DNA from: a virus | IMG/VR virus record: IMGVR_UViG_3300048091_000230 | Location: 1 to 46,522 of that record | DNA: 46,522 nt | Direction: 5' to 3' (one strand) | Shown here: in pieces, positions 15,754 through 23,941 of the stretch | How the letters are laid out: every line of letters begins with the position of its first letter | How positions within the stretch are numbered: the stretch's first letter is position 1 | Notes under the pieces: generated by a model | Told to the model about the DNA's origin: nothing | Database searches by the model: none | The model's input: the letters and a program-made list of their open reading frames with translations, nothing else | Position numbers and translations under genes: made by a program

Positions 15754-16125
15754 TTACGCCTCCTCGACGGATGGGCCTTCGAATTTCACTTCGAAGGTCG
15801 CATCGCTGGATTTCACTTCTTGGGAATCGACCGTCCACATGTTGCGGCCGACGATGGTTTTGCCGTTGGCCAGCTCGACGGTGACGCTGACGTTGGTCAT
15901 CGCGTTGAACGCGGCGACGCTCAGGTTGCCGGCGTCACGGAAGGTGGCCGAGATCGAGCCGGGGACCGGCATCTCGCTGTAGCCCTGCACGCCGCTGGCC
16001 CCGGACAGAGTCTCGCGCTTGACGCGCGTAACGCTGTAGGTGATCCCCTCACCGGCCAGCATGTAGTTCCGGCCGTCGACCGACAGGTAGGCGACCCCGG
16101 CAAGGCGGTTGGTGTTGTCTGCCAA
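15754..16125 (-). CDS. tail tube protein (Mu gpM-like)
   Basis: A 123-residue tube protein. NRLAGVAYLSVDGRNYMLAGEGITYSV and the GVQGYSEMPVPGSISATFRDAGNLSVAAFNAMTNVSVTVEL stretch are typical of Mu-type tail tubes. The start is TTG at 16125 with a strong AGGAG upstream. It is the inner tube of the contractile tail, following the sheath gene after a short gap with a hairpin. Confidence 0.93.
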   Translation of the reverse strand: MADNTNRLAGVAYLSVDGRNYMLAGEGITYSVTRVKRETLSGASGVQGYSEMPVPGSISATFRDAGNLSVAAFNAMTNVSVTVELANGKTIVGRNMWTVDSQEVKSSDATFEVKFEGPSVEEA

Positions 16126-16147
16126 TTTTGGCTCCTAAAATGAAGAA

Positions 16148-16163
16148 GCCGCCCGCAGGCGGC
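16148..16163 (-). terminator. hairpin between sheath and tube genes
   Basis: GCCGCC and GGCGGC pair around a four-base loop. The minus-strand continuation TTCTTCATTTT is only partly T-rich, so it is a leaky terminator or an mRNA-stabilising stem. Nearly the same stem sits at 6267-6282. Confidence 0.5.
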
Positions 16164-16183
16164 CTCGATGTGGTTGCGCCGGA

Positions 16184-17677
16184 TTACTGCAGGCGGAACT
16201 GGGCCAGGAGCGCGAACACGCGCAGCTGGTTGATCAGCGTCGATGGGTACAGCACGTCGACGCGGTTTGGGTTCGTGGGATTCTGCTGCACGACCAGCTG
16301 CGCCTTGAATGCCTCGCCGTTCTGCACCAGGCCCTGCGTCTCGAGCAGGCGGTACTGTGCGATCAGGTCCGCGCGGATGATGTTCGGCGTGACCACGCCC
16401 GAACCAGGCGCGAAGCGCGTGCCGTTGGCGGCCAGCTTGACCCGGGCGTATTTGCTGGTCACGACCGTCTTCAGCGCGCGCAGCACATAGGCCAGGGTGA
16501 ACATGGTCTCGATCTGCAGGTAGCTGTTGTCCGGCTGGCCGAACGCGTTCTGCTGGTACGTCGTGATCAGGTTCTCGATGTAGACCGTGCCGTCGTCGCC
16601 GACCATGAAGGTACTCATGCCGTCGAACAGCATGGTGTTCCGGTCGGTCAGCTGGAAGCGCGACTGCAGCGGCGGCGCCAGCACGCCCTGCAGCACCACG
16701 GTCTGGAGCGGCATCGCCGGGTCGGCGCGCAGGCTGACCGCGGCTGCGCCGGCCAGCGCAGCCGCCCAGACCCAGTTCGGCGTTGGCGAGTCGTTGAAGC
16801 CGATGATCGAGCCGTGCTGGTCGTTGCGGGTAACGCCGAACGTGGTCTGCGCGCCCAGGGTGCCGCGGTAGGCCGCGAAGAAGTGGCCGTACAGCTGCAC
16901 GCTCCACGCCCAGCGGCCGCTGACGTCGTTCAGCAGCGCCTTGAGGGCGTCCAAGCTGGCAGTGTCGGTGTACGGGCAGGCGATGAAGTCGAACGGCATG
17001 CTGCCCAGGTTCGACAGCGCCGTGGTCAGCGTAGGCGCGGTCGCCCCGCTCGACATCGCGGTGATCGTCGCGGTCAGGCCGGCTGGCAGTACCTCGCCGC
17101 CGCGCGTGCCCAGGTAGTTCGCGCGCAGGTCAATATCGTTGCCGCCCGGGCCTTTGTTGATCGCGGTGAGCGTGACCGTGCTGGACGACGCTGCCGCCGT
17201 CACCGGCAGGTTCGGGGTCGCGTTGATCGTCGCGGCCAGGTTGGTCGCGATCTGGGCAGGGGTTTGGCCGGCCAGCACCGGCTGTGCGATACGCACGCCA
17301 CCGATGTACAGGTAGTAGGTGCCGTTCGCCGTCGGCGCCGCGCCGATTGCGACAGAGCCGGTGGCAGCGGTCGCGCCGGCGGCGTCGGCCAGCGGCAGGT
17401 ACCAGACCTCGCCGAAGGTGTCGTTGGCACGGTAGGCCTGGGTCATCAGGTGCAGCATGGAACCCGGGCCGCCGACGGCGGCGGCGTCAGCCACGCCCTG
17501 GGACAGGACCGGGACGTTCGGTACGGTGCCAGCGGTGATCGCCGCGGCCGTGGCCTGGCCAATGATCAGCGCGCGCTGGTTCAGCGTTGCGGTGTTGGCC
17601 TGGCTGTTGTCCACCTCGGCGTAAAACAGCGGTACCCGGATGTTGGCCGGGATTTGTTTGAACGGGATCGTCGACAT
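16184..17677 (-). CDS. contractile tail sheath protein (Mu gpL-like)
   Basis: A 497-residue sheath protein. The opening IPFKQIPANIRVPLFYAEVDNSQA, the RALIIGQ segment, PFDFIACPYTDTASLDALKALLND, and the C-terminal DGTVYIENLITTYQQNAFGQPDNSYL ... IRADLIAQYRLLETQGLVQN are all characteristic. It identifies the phage as a myovirus-type particle. GGAGAATAA precedes the ATG at 17677, which touches the stop of the DUF2635 gene. Confidence 0.96.
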   Translation of the reverse strand: MSTIPFKQIPANIRVPLFYAEVDNSQANTATLNQRALIIGQATAAAITAGTVPNVPVLSQGVADAAAVGGPGSMLHLMTQAYRANDTFGEVWYLPLADAAGATAATGSVAIGAAPTANGTYYLYIGGVRIAQPVLAGQTPAQIATNLAATINATPNLPVTAAASSSTVTLTAINKGPGGNDIDLRANYLGTRGGEVLPAGLTATITAMSSGATAPTLTTALSNLGSMPFDFIACPYTDTASLDALKALLNDVSGRWAWSVQLYGHFFAAYRGTLGAQTTFGVTRNDQHGSIIGFNDSPTPNWVWAAALAGAAAVSLRADPAMPLQTVVLQGVLAPPLQSRFQLTDRNTMLFDGMSTFMVGDDGTVYIENLITTYQQNAFGQPDNSYLQIETMFTLAYVLRALKTVVTSKYARVKLAANGTRFAPGSGVVTPNIIRADLIAQYRLLETQGLVQNGEAFKAQLVVQQNPTNPNRVDVLYPSTLINQLRVFALLAQFRLQ

Positions 17678-17911
17678 TTATTCTCCGGTCTGATCGGTGG
17701 ATTCGGTGGGCGGGGCCATAGCATCGGCCGGCGCTTCGACGCTGACATCAGCCGGCGTTTCGGCGCACGGCTGCGCTTCAATGACGTCGCCGTCGCGCAC
17801 GCGCCGGTGCCAGTAATCGGTCTCGGGGACGGCGCGGCCGGCCTCGGGCAGGAAGTCGAGCATGTCGGGGTCGCGGATCACGAGCCCCGGTGCGGGTTTC
17901 ACATACAACAT
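17678..17911 (-). CDS. DUF2635 tail protein (Mu gp38-like)
   Basis: A 77-residue protein with the DUF2635 pattern MLYVKPAPGLVIRDPDMLDFLPEAG followed by VPETDYWHRRVRDGDV. It always precedes the sheath in Mu-like tails; role unknown. The C-terminal third is an acidic Pro/Ala/Thr tail beyond the usual domain. Confidence 0.9.
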   Translation of the reverse strand: MLYVKPAPGLVIRDPDMLDFLPEAGRAVPETDYWHRRVRDGDVIEAQPCAETPADVSVEAPADAMAPPTESTDQTGE

Positions 17912-17921
17912 CTTGTTTTCC

Positions 17922-18467
17922 TTATTGCGGGAGCGGGATATCGATGCCGACCACGCCGTCGCTGGTGAATCCGCTGGCGCGCACGTCGGCGATCGGCAAG
18001 GCGATCGGCTGGACTGGCGACTGCTCGAGCGGGTCGAAGAATTCCATCACTTCGAAGGCGAAGTTCATCGTCACGGTGCCGACATGCTGCCGGCCTTCCG
18101 CGCTGACTTCGATCTCGGTCTGGATCAGCGGTATGCCCTGCATGATGCCGAGCACCCCACGGTTGGTCAGGACAGCGCATTCGACCCTGTATGACAGGTC
18201 CTCAAGCGCATCCTGCGCACCCTCGGCGGTGCCGGCCTGCACCTTGGCCTCCAGCTGGATGCCGACGGTGGTTGTGAACTCGGCCTGGCCGGCCGTGGTG
18301 CCCGTCTTGTGATCGGTCGTCGCGCGCAACTGGATCGCAGGCAGCTTCTCCGGCGGCGTAACCCAGTTGCCAGGAGAATCGATCGTGCAGCCCAGCCGGG
18401 CGCCCTGTAGCGCGGCCAGGACGGCCATGCGCACCTGGCGGCGCGCCGTGATTTTCAAGTCAGCCAT
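17922..18467 (-). CDS. putative tail terminator/completion protein (gp37-like position)
   Basis: A 181-residue protein opening LKITARRQVRMAVLAALQGAR, typical of small tail terminator proteins (lambda gpU and related folds), with VGIQLEAKVQAG and a beta-rich C-terminal half. It lies between the head-tail joining gene and DUF2635/sheath, where Mu carries gp37. It likely caps the tail tube. Assignment rests on position and general fold. Confidence 0.7.
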   Translation of the reverse strand: MADLKITARRQVRMAVLAALQGARLGCTIDSPGNWVTPPEKLPAIQLRATTDHKTGTTAGQAEFTTTVGIQLEAKVQAGTAEGAQDALEDLSYRVECAVLTNRGVLGIMQGIPLIQTEIEVSAEGRQHVGTVTMNFAFEVMEFFDPLEQSPVQPIALPIADVRASGFTSDGVVGIDIPLPQ

Positions 18468-18784
18468 CAGGCATCCAAGTTGAGCATCAGCTTTGCGGCG
18501 CCATGGCCATCGGACCGCACCTCGTTGACGATGAACGTCTCGCCGGTGCGCACGATGGTCAGGCGATCGCCCTGCAGCGGCAGGGCCAGGAACTGGGACA
18601 GCTGCACGCCCAGCACCGGGCGCGCGCTCGTCATGCCCATGCCGCCGGTCGGGTCGACCTCGACATATGCCTCGTCGAAGACGCCGGTGATGGGAATCGG
18701 CCGCGTAGTGGCCGGCATGAAGCGGACGGCTTCGCCGAATACCCCTGTCACCGGGCCGACGACGACCTTGTCCCAGTCGATCAT
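18467..18784 (-). CDS. head-tail joining protein (lambda gpFII-like)
   Basis: A 105-residue beta-rich protein: IDWDKVVVGPVTGVFGEAVRFMP, then PITGVFDEAYVEVDPTGG and LPLQGDRLTIVRTGETFIVNEVRSDGHGAAKLML. Length and position (after capsid, D-like and FI-position genes) match gpFII, which forms the connector surface that receives the tail. Its stop shares one base with the following start. Confidence 0.8.
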   Translation of the reverse strand: MIDWDKVVVGPVTGVFGEAVRFMPATTRPIPITGVFDEAYVEVDPTGGMGMTSARPVLGVQLSQFLALPLQGDRLTIVRTGETFIVNEVRSDGHGAAKLMLNLDA

Positions 18785-18787
18785 CGG

Positions 18788-19018
18788 TCAGCCCGCCGTG
18801 ATGGTGGGCGCGGATGGGTCGCTGTTGCCGATCGCCGGGCCATCGGTGACCACCGGGATCTCGGGCGCGTCCGGATCGACCAGGAAGCCGCTCGCGCGCA
18901 GTTCGGCGACCTCGTCGGCCGGCAGCGACACTTCCGCGCCCGGGCCGGCGAACTTGTTATCGACCATCACCGTGCGGCGCGGCGCCACGACGGCCTTCAT
19001 CATTTTGACGGCGGCCAT
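18788..19018 (-). CDS. small head protein in gpFI position
   Basis: A 76-residue protein. The first part (MVDNKFAGPGAEVSLPADEVAELRASGFL) resembles short domains in capsid-adjacent phage proteins, and the C-terminal 25 residues are Pro/Asp-rich. In lambda the equivalent slot holds gpFI, which helps packaging, but sequence similarity is not evident. Function unknown. Confidence 0.7.
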   Translation of the reverse strand: MAAVKMMKAVVAPRRTVMVDNKFAGPGAEVSLPADEVAELRASGFLVDPDAPEIPVVTDGPAIGNSDPSAPTITAG

Positions 19019-19020
19019 GA

Positions 19021-20100
19021 TCAGCTCACCACCGGCGAGCAGACGGTCGCGGCCAGGCTCGCGTTCACGCGCGACGGGATCACGATCGGCGACGACTGCA
19101 TCAGGATGAAGCGCTGGGCCGGGTCTTCGTTCAGCCAGGTTTTCGGCGCGTACGGCAGTGCTGCGTAGTTGAACGCCGGGTCCAGGATCTGGCCGAATGC
19201 GCGCGTGCCCATCAGGTCAGCGCCGGTCATCAGCACGGTGCCGTCGGCCAGCATCGGTTGCTCGACGTTGTTGTCGTCGACATACCAGTCGTTATAGACC
19301 CACAGGTCGTACTGGCCCCACTTGCCCTTGTACTGGGCGCCACGCTGGGTCTGCGAACCCATGTTGATGTTGTTGCTCTCGCCAGCGCGCGGGTAGAAGA
19401 TGGACTTCTGCACGTTGGTATCGGCCAGGAACAGGGTCCACGACGTGGTGGTGAATACCAGGTCGGTGGCCACGCCGCCGGACTTCTTCAGCATCAGGTG
19501 CGACCATTGTTCGATCTGGGTCGACGGCGTGGTGAAGATACCGTTTGCGCTCGACTGGGCGGCCACGAACGCGGTGTCCCATTTCTGGGCGCCGGTCAGC
19601 GCCAGGGTCAGGCCGGCGTCGCGGCCGAAGTCGACCACCACGGTCGGGAAGCCCTCACCGGCGACGGTGACGGTACCGGTGGCCAGCGCGGACGCTGCCA
19701 TCCACTCCATGCGACGGTCGATCATGTCGATCTGGTCGGTCAGCTCGGCTTCCAGATTGGCGGCCTCGCGCTCGGCGCCGCTCATGTCGCCGCCGATGTG
19801 CTCGCCGATCATGCGGCGCACGGGCTTGCGCAGGTCGGGCGCGCGCTTGTCCTTGATGTAGGCCGGCTTGAACTGGTTGGTCTGGTAGCGGCGCTGCTCG
19901 ACCAGCTTGCCCTCGACCAGCGGCGAGACGAACGGCGACATGCGGCGCTTGCCGACGTCGACGTCGATCGACACGAATTCGGTGTCGCTCATGACGATGT
20001 TGGGGAAGAAACGGTCCAGCAGGAATTTCTGCGGGCGCTTCAGGTTGGGAACGACCTGCACCAGGGCGTTGGTGTCGTAAATGAAGGTGTTGTTGAGCAT
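19021..20100 (-). CDS. major capsid protein (lambda gpE family)
   Basis: A 359-residue capsid protein of the gpE-like HK97-fold family. The opening LLDRFFPNIVMSDTEFVSIDVDVGKRRMSPFVSPLVEGK and the DYEPAYIK-like region (FKPAYIKDKRAPDLRKPVRRMIGEH) are typical, as is the C-terminal WLNEDPAQRFILMQSSPIVIPSRVNAS. It forms the head shell with the decoration protein encoded upstream. Confidence 0.95.
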   Translation of the reverse strand: MLNNTFIYDTNALVQVVPNLKRPQKFLLDRFFPNIVMSDTEFVSIDVDVGKRRMSPFVSPLVEGKLVEQRRYQTNQFKPAYIKDKRAPDLRKPVRRMIGEHIGGDMSGAEREAANLEAELTDQIDMIDRRMEWMAASALATGTVTVAGEGFPTVVVDFGRDAGLTLALTGAQKWDTAFVAAQSSANGIFTTPSTQIEQWSHLMLKKSGGVATDLVFTTTSWTLFLADTNVQKSIFYPRAGESNNINMGSQTQRGAQYKGKWGQYDLWVYNDWYVDDNNVEQPMLADGTVLMTGADLMGTRAFGQILDPAFNYAALPYAPKTWLNEDPAQRFILMQSSPIVIPSRVNASLAATVCSPVVS

Positions 20101-20119
20101 CGCTTATTCCTGGATAGGT

Positions 20120-20536
20120 TTAGGACGGGTCAGCGGCCGAGACGGCCGTCTTGACGTAGATCGACTGCGGGCGGAATGCAGCCTTCGCAGCGGCCAGCGT
20201 GATGCCGGTACCGAGGATCAGCGCATTGCCGTTGAACTCGCCAGCGACATAGACGGCGCCCAGGGCATCGCCCTGCGAAGCGTCGATGGTGTCGGCGGCG
20301 ATCACCGACGGGTTCTGCGAGCCGTCGCTCGAGGCGCTCAGCGCCAGGGCGTATTTGCCCGATGCGCTGATCTGGCCCAGCACGGCGCCGCGCTGGACGA
20401 CCTGGCCCGACACGAGGGTGATCGTGTCGGTAACGATCTGGTGCGGGCCGGCGACCAGCTGGTCCGGCAGGAATGCGTCTGCAGCGACGCCAGGGACCTG
20501 CGGATTACCGCCGACCGAGTTGACAGTGAGGGACAT
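20120..20536 (-). CDS. head decoration protein (lambda gpD family)
   Basis: A 138-residue protein of the gpD/HDPD family: GPHQIVTDTITLVSGQVVQRGAVLGQISASGKYAL, then ADTIDASQGDALGAVYVAGEFN and a C-terminal RPQSIYVK. It binds the three-fold sites of the expanded capsid and stabilises it. It sits between the scaffold-like gene and the major capsid gene, as in lambda. Confidence 0.93.
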   Translation of the reverse strand: MSLTVNSVGGNPQVPGVAADAFLPDQLVAGPHQIVTDTITLVSGQVVQRGAVLGQISASGKYALALSASSDGSQNPSVIAADTIDASQGDALGAVYVAGEFNGNALILGTGITLAAAKAAFRPQSIYVKTAVSAADPS

Positions 20537-20561
20537 GCTTTACTCCTGAAAGGTGGGTGGA

Positions 20562-21158
20562 TTACTTCTCGCCGCGGCGTTTCTTGCCCGCTTCGATGAT
20601 CATCGAGGCCGCGCCGGCGGCGCCGGTTGCCTGCTTGCCGGCCGGCGCGGACGCGCCGACGTTCGGGATGCTGGTGCTGGCCATGCGCGAAGCCAGGCCA
20701 CGCGGTGCAGCGCCGCCGGCGGCGATCGCGCCCAGCATCTCCACCGCTGCCTTCGAGCTCATGCCGGTGTTGAACGCCAGGTGGGCGGCCATGTCCGGAC
20801 GGGTGGCGGCTGCCGGCGACGCGAAGATCGCGGCGCAGCGCGCGCGCTCGGTCTGGCGCGCAGCCTTTTCCTTGTCGCTGTCGTCTTCGTCGTCGCCGTC
20901 TTCCGCTGCAGCCTTGGATTTCGCCTTCGACTCGTTCTTCTCGTCGTCGGGCTCCTGGCCGTCGTCGGCGCCGGTCTTGGCGTCCTTCTTGTCGTCCTTG
21001 TCGGACTCGTCGGCCTTGGCGTCATCGCCATCGTCACCGTCGTCGGCGCCCGGGTCCTTCTTGTCGTCCTTGTCGTCGTCGACGCGCGCGGCGGCAGCAG
21101 CCGGCAGGCCCAGCAGGTGCGCAAAACCGAGCGCGGAAGTGATTTTTGCGAGTTTCAT
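20562..21158 (-). CDS. acidic scaffold-like head protein
   Basis: A 198-residue protein whose residues about 26-95 are an extraordinarily acidic Asp/Lys/Glu tract (DDDKDDKKD type), followed by a helical part (RCAAIFASPAAATRPDMAAHLAFNTGMSSKAAVEML) and a basic end. It lies between the S49 protease and the D-like gene, where lambda encodes Nu3. In lambda the scaffold is nested in gene C; here it is a separate gene. The C-terminal helical domain is seen in many protease/scaffold proteins. Scaffold role is inference. Confidence 0.75.
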   Translation of the reverse strand: MKLAKITSALGFAHLLGLPAAAAARVDDDKDDKKDPGADDGDDGDDAKADESDKDDKKDAKTGADDGQEPDDEKNESKAKSKAAAEDGDDEDDSDKEKAARQTERARCAAIFASPAAATRPDMAAHLAFNTGMSSKAAVEMLGAIAAGGAAPRGLASRMASTSIPNVGASAPAGKQATGAAGAASMIIEAGKKRRGEK

Positions 21159-21171
21159 AATTTCTCCAGGG

Positions 21172-22044
21172 TTAATTTATTTCGGCGAGCAGTGCCCGAA
21201 ACGCTGCATCAGGGGCCATGACTTCGTCCGCAAGCCCCTGGCTGACGCCGGCGGCCCCCAAATACGTTGCGGCCTGCGTATCCCGGACTGCTTTTGCCGA
21301 GATATTCCTGTTCCGGGCGACCGTCGAAACGAACAGCTCGCCCATCGTGGTTATGTCGTTCTGGAAGCGCGCGCGCGCGTCCTCGGACAGCGCGATTTCC
21401 GGATGGCCGTCGGCCTTCAGATCGCCGTAGGTGATAAAGGTGACCTTGAAGCCGGCCGAGGTCAGCGCCTTCGACCAGTCCATGTGCATCCAGATGACGC
21501 CGATCGAACCGACGCCGCCGGTGCGCGGCACGATGATCCGGTCCGCAGCGCTGGCGATCGCGTAGGCCGCCGAGTAAGCCGACTCGTTGAGGATTGACCA
21601 GATCGGCTTCTTACCGCGGGCCTTGTAAACAGCGTCGACCAGGTCGAAACAGCCGCTGACCTCCCCGCCCGGGCTGTCGATGTCGAGCATGATCGCCTTG
21701 ACGTCTGGATCCACCATCGCCGTCATGAAGTTCTGACGGATGCCGTCGTAGCCGGTCATGCCGGAGTACGGCCGCAGCGTGCCGAGCTTCTGCACCAGCG
21801 TGCCGCCAACTTCGATGATGGCCACGCCGCCCACGACTTCGTAGCCGCCTCGCGGGTTGCGGCCCGGCGCGCCGGGATCCGAATCCCACGTGTCATCGGA
21901 GAAGGCCATCGGCCCGCGCGCGCCGCGCTCGATCTGGCCGACGCCCAGGCGCTCGGCCAGGGAAGCCATAATCACCTCGGCCTTTCCGGGCGTGATCGCC
22001 AGCGGCACGTTGAACAGCCGCTGGGCAAGAAATTCGAATCGCAT
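21172..22044 (-). CDS. S49 family head maturation protease (lambda gpC-like)
   Basis: A 290-residue SppA-type serine protease. The conserved MLDIDSPGGEVSG, the nucleophile region ESAYSAAYAIASAAD (Ser158) and GGVGSIGVIWMHMDWSKAL are clear. The likely general base is Lys210 in TYGDLKADG. In lambda-type heads it clips the portal and scaffold during prohead maturation. The start overlaps the portal stop by one base. Confidence 0.95.
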   Translation of the reverse strand: MRFEFLAQRLFNVPLAITPGKAEVIMASLAERLGVGQIERGARGPMAFSDDTWDSDPGAPGRNPRGGYEVVGGVAIIEVGGTLVQKLGTLRPYSGMTGYDGIRQNFMTAMVDPDVKAIMLDIDSPGGEVSGCFDLVDAVYKARGKKPIWSILNESAYSAAYAIASAADRIIVPRTGGVGSIGVIWMHMDWSKALTSAGFKVTFITYGDLKADGHPEIALSEDARARFQNDITTMGELFVSTVARNRNISAKAVRDTQAATYLGAAGVSQGLADEVMAPDAAFRALLAEIN

Positions 22045-23678
22045 CAGGTTGGTTCCTCTTCTTTACTGGCCTGGCCGACTTCTTCGCCAGCGGCCCACTT
22101 CGGCAGGGGCAGGCCCAGTTCCTGGAATCGCTTCACCTCGACGGCGCGCTGGTCCAGGTTGTCGCGCCAGTCCTCGCCGGCCAGCTCGGCCGCTTCCGCC
22201 TCGAGCGTGGACAAGCCGGCGTCCATGCCCAGGATCGAGCCCTGCTTTTCCTTGACCGGATCGGTGTAGCCGCGGCCGGGCCCCATCCATTTCGCGCGTG
22301 CGTAGGCGGCGCGACAGTCCATGAAGGCAGGCGCGCCAGCCGGCAACGGCAGGTTGTCGGCCTCCATCGACTCCTCGACGAAGGCGTTGAAGATCTGCTG
22401 GCCAAAACCGATCGCGTAGTCGGCACGGCGCCGGTCGAAGGTCTTCCATGCCTCGAGCATCGCGGCGCGGTAGGAGCTGTAGTTCACGTCCGACCAGTTT
22501 TGCGAGATCTGCTGCGTCGACGTGCCGGTGCCGGCCGCGACGTTGCGCAGCATGGCCGCCTCGAAGTCGGCGAAGTTGCTGTTCGGGCGCGCTGCCGTCA
22601 CCGTGTTGATTTTTTCGCCCGGGAACAGGATCGGCATGCGCACGCCGCCCAGCTTGAGCTTGCTGTCGTTGTGAAATTCGGCACGACCGTCCTGGTACCG
22701 TCCCAGCTCGTCGCCCTCGCCCATCGCCTCCTCGACCATCGACGAATCGAATGGCGATTCGATGTAGGCGCCGAAGATCGCGTTGATGATCGCGGCGTCC
22801 AGCTCGGTGCCGTCATACTTGATCAGCATCTTCAGGCGCTGCAGCACTGGCGTCAGGATGCCGGCGCCGCCGCGGTGCTGGCCGGCGCGGTCAGCATCGA
22901 AGTCGTGCACGACGATCGAACGGCCCCACTCCGTCTCGCGTTCGATCCGGTCCCACGTCATCGCCTTGGCGGCGCTGAAGTAGTCGCCCTGGTGCGCGCG
23001 GCGGATGTGGTACGCCACCGCGGCGCCGTATTCGTCGACTTCGACCCCGCCGCGCATGGTGGCCTGGTCGAACTGCAGCTGCGGGTTCGACAGCCGGTCG
23101 GGGTCGACCATCTGGAGCGCGGTCGCGTAGCGCGCGCGGCCCGGACCCATGCGCTTCGGCAGCCAGTGCAGGATGCCCAGCGCGTCGCCGTCGACGATTT
23201 TGTGCCGGAAGCCGAGCCGCATCATTTGCGGGACGGTTTGCAGGCGCTGCGTGTCGCAATACCTGCCTGGGTCGTAGGCCCAGGAGCGGTAGTGCGCTTC
23301 GAGCGCCTGGCCAAACTCGTCGGCCCACACGTGGTCGAACGCCTTGTTGCCCGTCTGCGCGCGCAGCGCCTGGTAATCCGGCTTGGACATCGGGCGGAAA
23401 TCGGCGCCGATCACGTTGTCCAACGTGCGCGTCACCGCCGCGCTGGCCCAGCCATCGTTGCGCACCAGGTCGCGCACGCGCGACACGATCGTGTCGCGGT
23501 ACATGTTGAGCTCGCCGTCCGGCGAAGCCAGGTACGGCGACCAGCTCGACATGTGGTCGCTTGAGCGGTCGGCCGCGTCGTACGGCGTGCGCCCGCCGCC
23601 GACCAGCATCGACGCGCGCGACTGGCGCGCCGGCATCGGCTTGCCATCGGCGCCAAGGATAGAGACAGAATTTTCCAT
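22044..23678 (-). CDS. portal protein (lambda gpB family)
   Basis: A 544-residue lambda-type portal. LASPDGELNMYRDTIVSRVRDLVRNDGWASAAV near the N-terminus, then the HKIVDGDALGILHW and LMVDPDRLSNPQ-like segments and AAGTGTSTQQISQNWSDVNYSSYRAAMLEAWKTFDRRR are diagnostic. It forms the dodecameric DNA channel and docks the terminase. Single-base overlaps join it to gpW-like and protease genes. Confidence 0.96.
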   Translation of the reverse strand: MENSVSILGADGKPMPARQSRASMLVGGGRTPYDAADRSSDHMSSWSPYLASPDGELNMYRDTIVSRVRDLVRNDGWASAAVTRTLDNVIGADFRPMSKPDYQALRAQTGNKAFDHVWADEFGQALEAHYRSWAYDPGRYCDTQRLQTVPQMMRLGFRHKIVDGDALGILHWLPKRMGPGRARYATALQMVDPDRLSNPQLQFDQATMRGGVEVDEYGAAVAYHIRRAHQGDYFSAAKAMTWDRIERETEWGRSIVVHDFDADRAGQHRGGAGILTPVLQRLKMLIKYDGTELDAAIINAIFGAYIESPFDSSMVEEAMGEGDELGRYQDGRAEFHNDSKLKLGGVRMPILFPGEKINTVTAARPNSNFADFEAAMLRNVAAGTGTSTQQISQNWSDVNYSSYRAAMLEAWKTFDRRRADYAIGFGQQIFNAFVEESMEADNLPLPAGAPAFMDCRAAYARAKWMGPGRGYTDPVKEKQGSILGMDAGLSTLEAEAAELAGEDWRDNLDQRAVEVKRFQELGLPLPKWAAGEEVGQASKEEEPT

Positions 23679-23941
23679 CAGAAGCGGAACCGAACGGGGC
23701 GACGCGTGCGGCTGACGATGCCGAGCTGCGCCTGCAGCTGGCGGATCAGCGCGGACAGCTGCGCGATATTGGTCTGGGTGTAGGTGACCGACTTGGCGCC
23801 GTCACCCTGGGTGTACGAATACGACGCGCCCTTCGCGCCGGTGGACAGGTCGAGATAGGCCTGCTGGGCGTCCGCGAGCGCCTGCTGCAGCTTCGCAGTC
23901 GGCAGTCCGGCGAGCAGCCCGGTGTTTTGATTTGGAAACAT
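23678..23941 (-). CDS. gpW-family head-tail joining protein
   Basis: An 87-residue protein of the gpW type: LPTAKLQQALADAQQAYLDLSTGAKGASYSYTQGDGAKSVTYTQTNIAQLSALIRQLQAQLG. It fits the family in length, order and helix-hairpin-helix layout. It binds the portal after packaging. It lies between the terminase and portal genes, as in lambda. Confidence 0.92.
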   Translation of the reverse strand: MFPNQNTGLLAGLPTAKLQQALADAQQAYLDLSTGAKGASYSYTQGDGAKSVTYTQTNIAQLSALIRQLQAQLGIVSRTRRPVRFRF

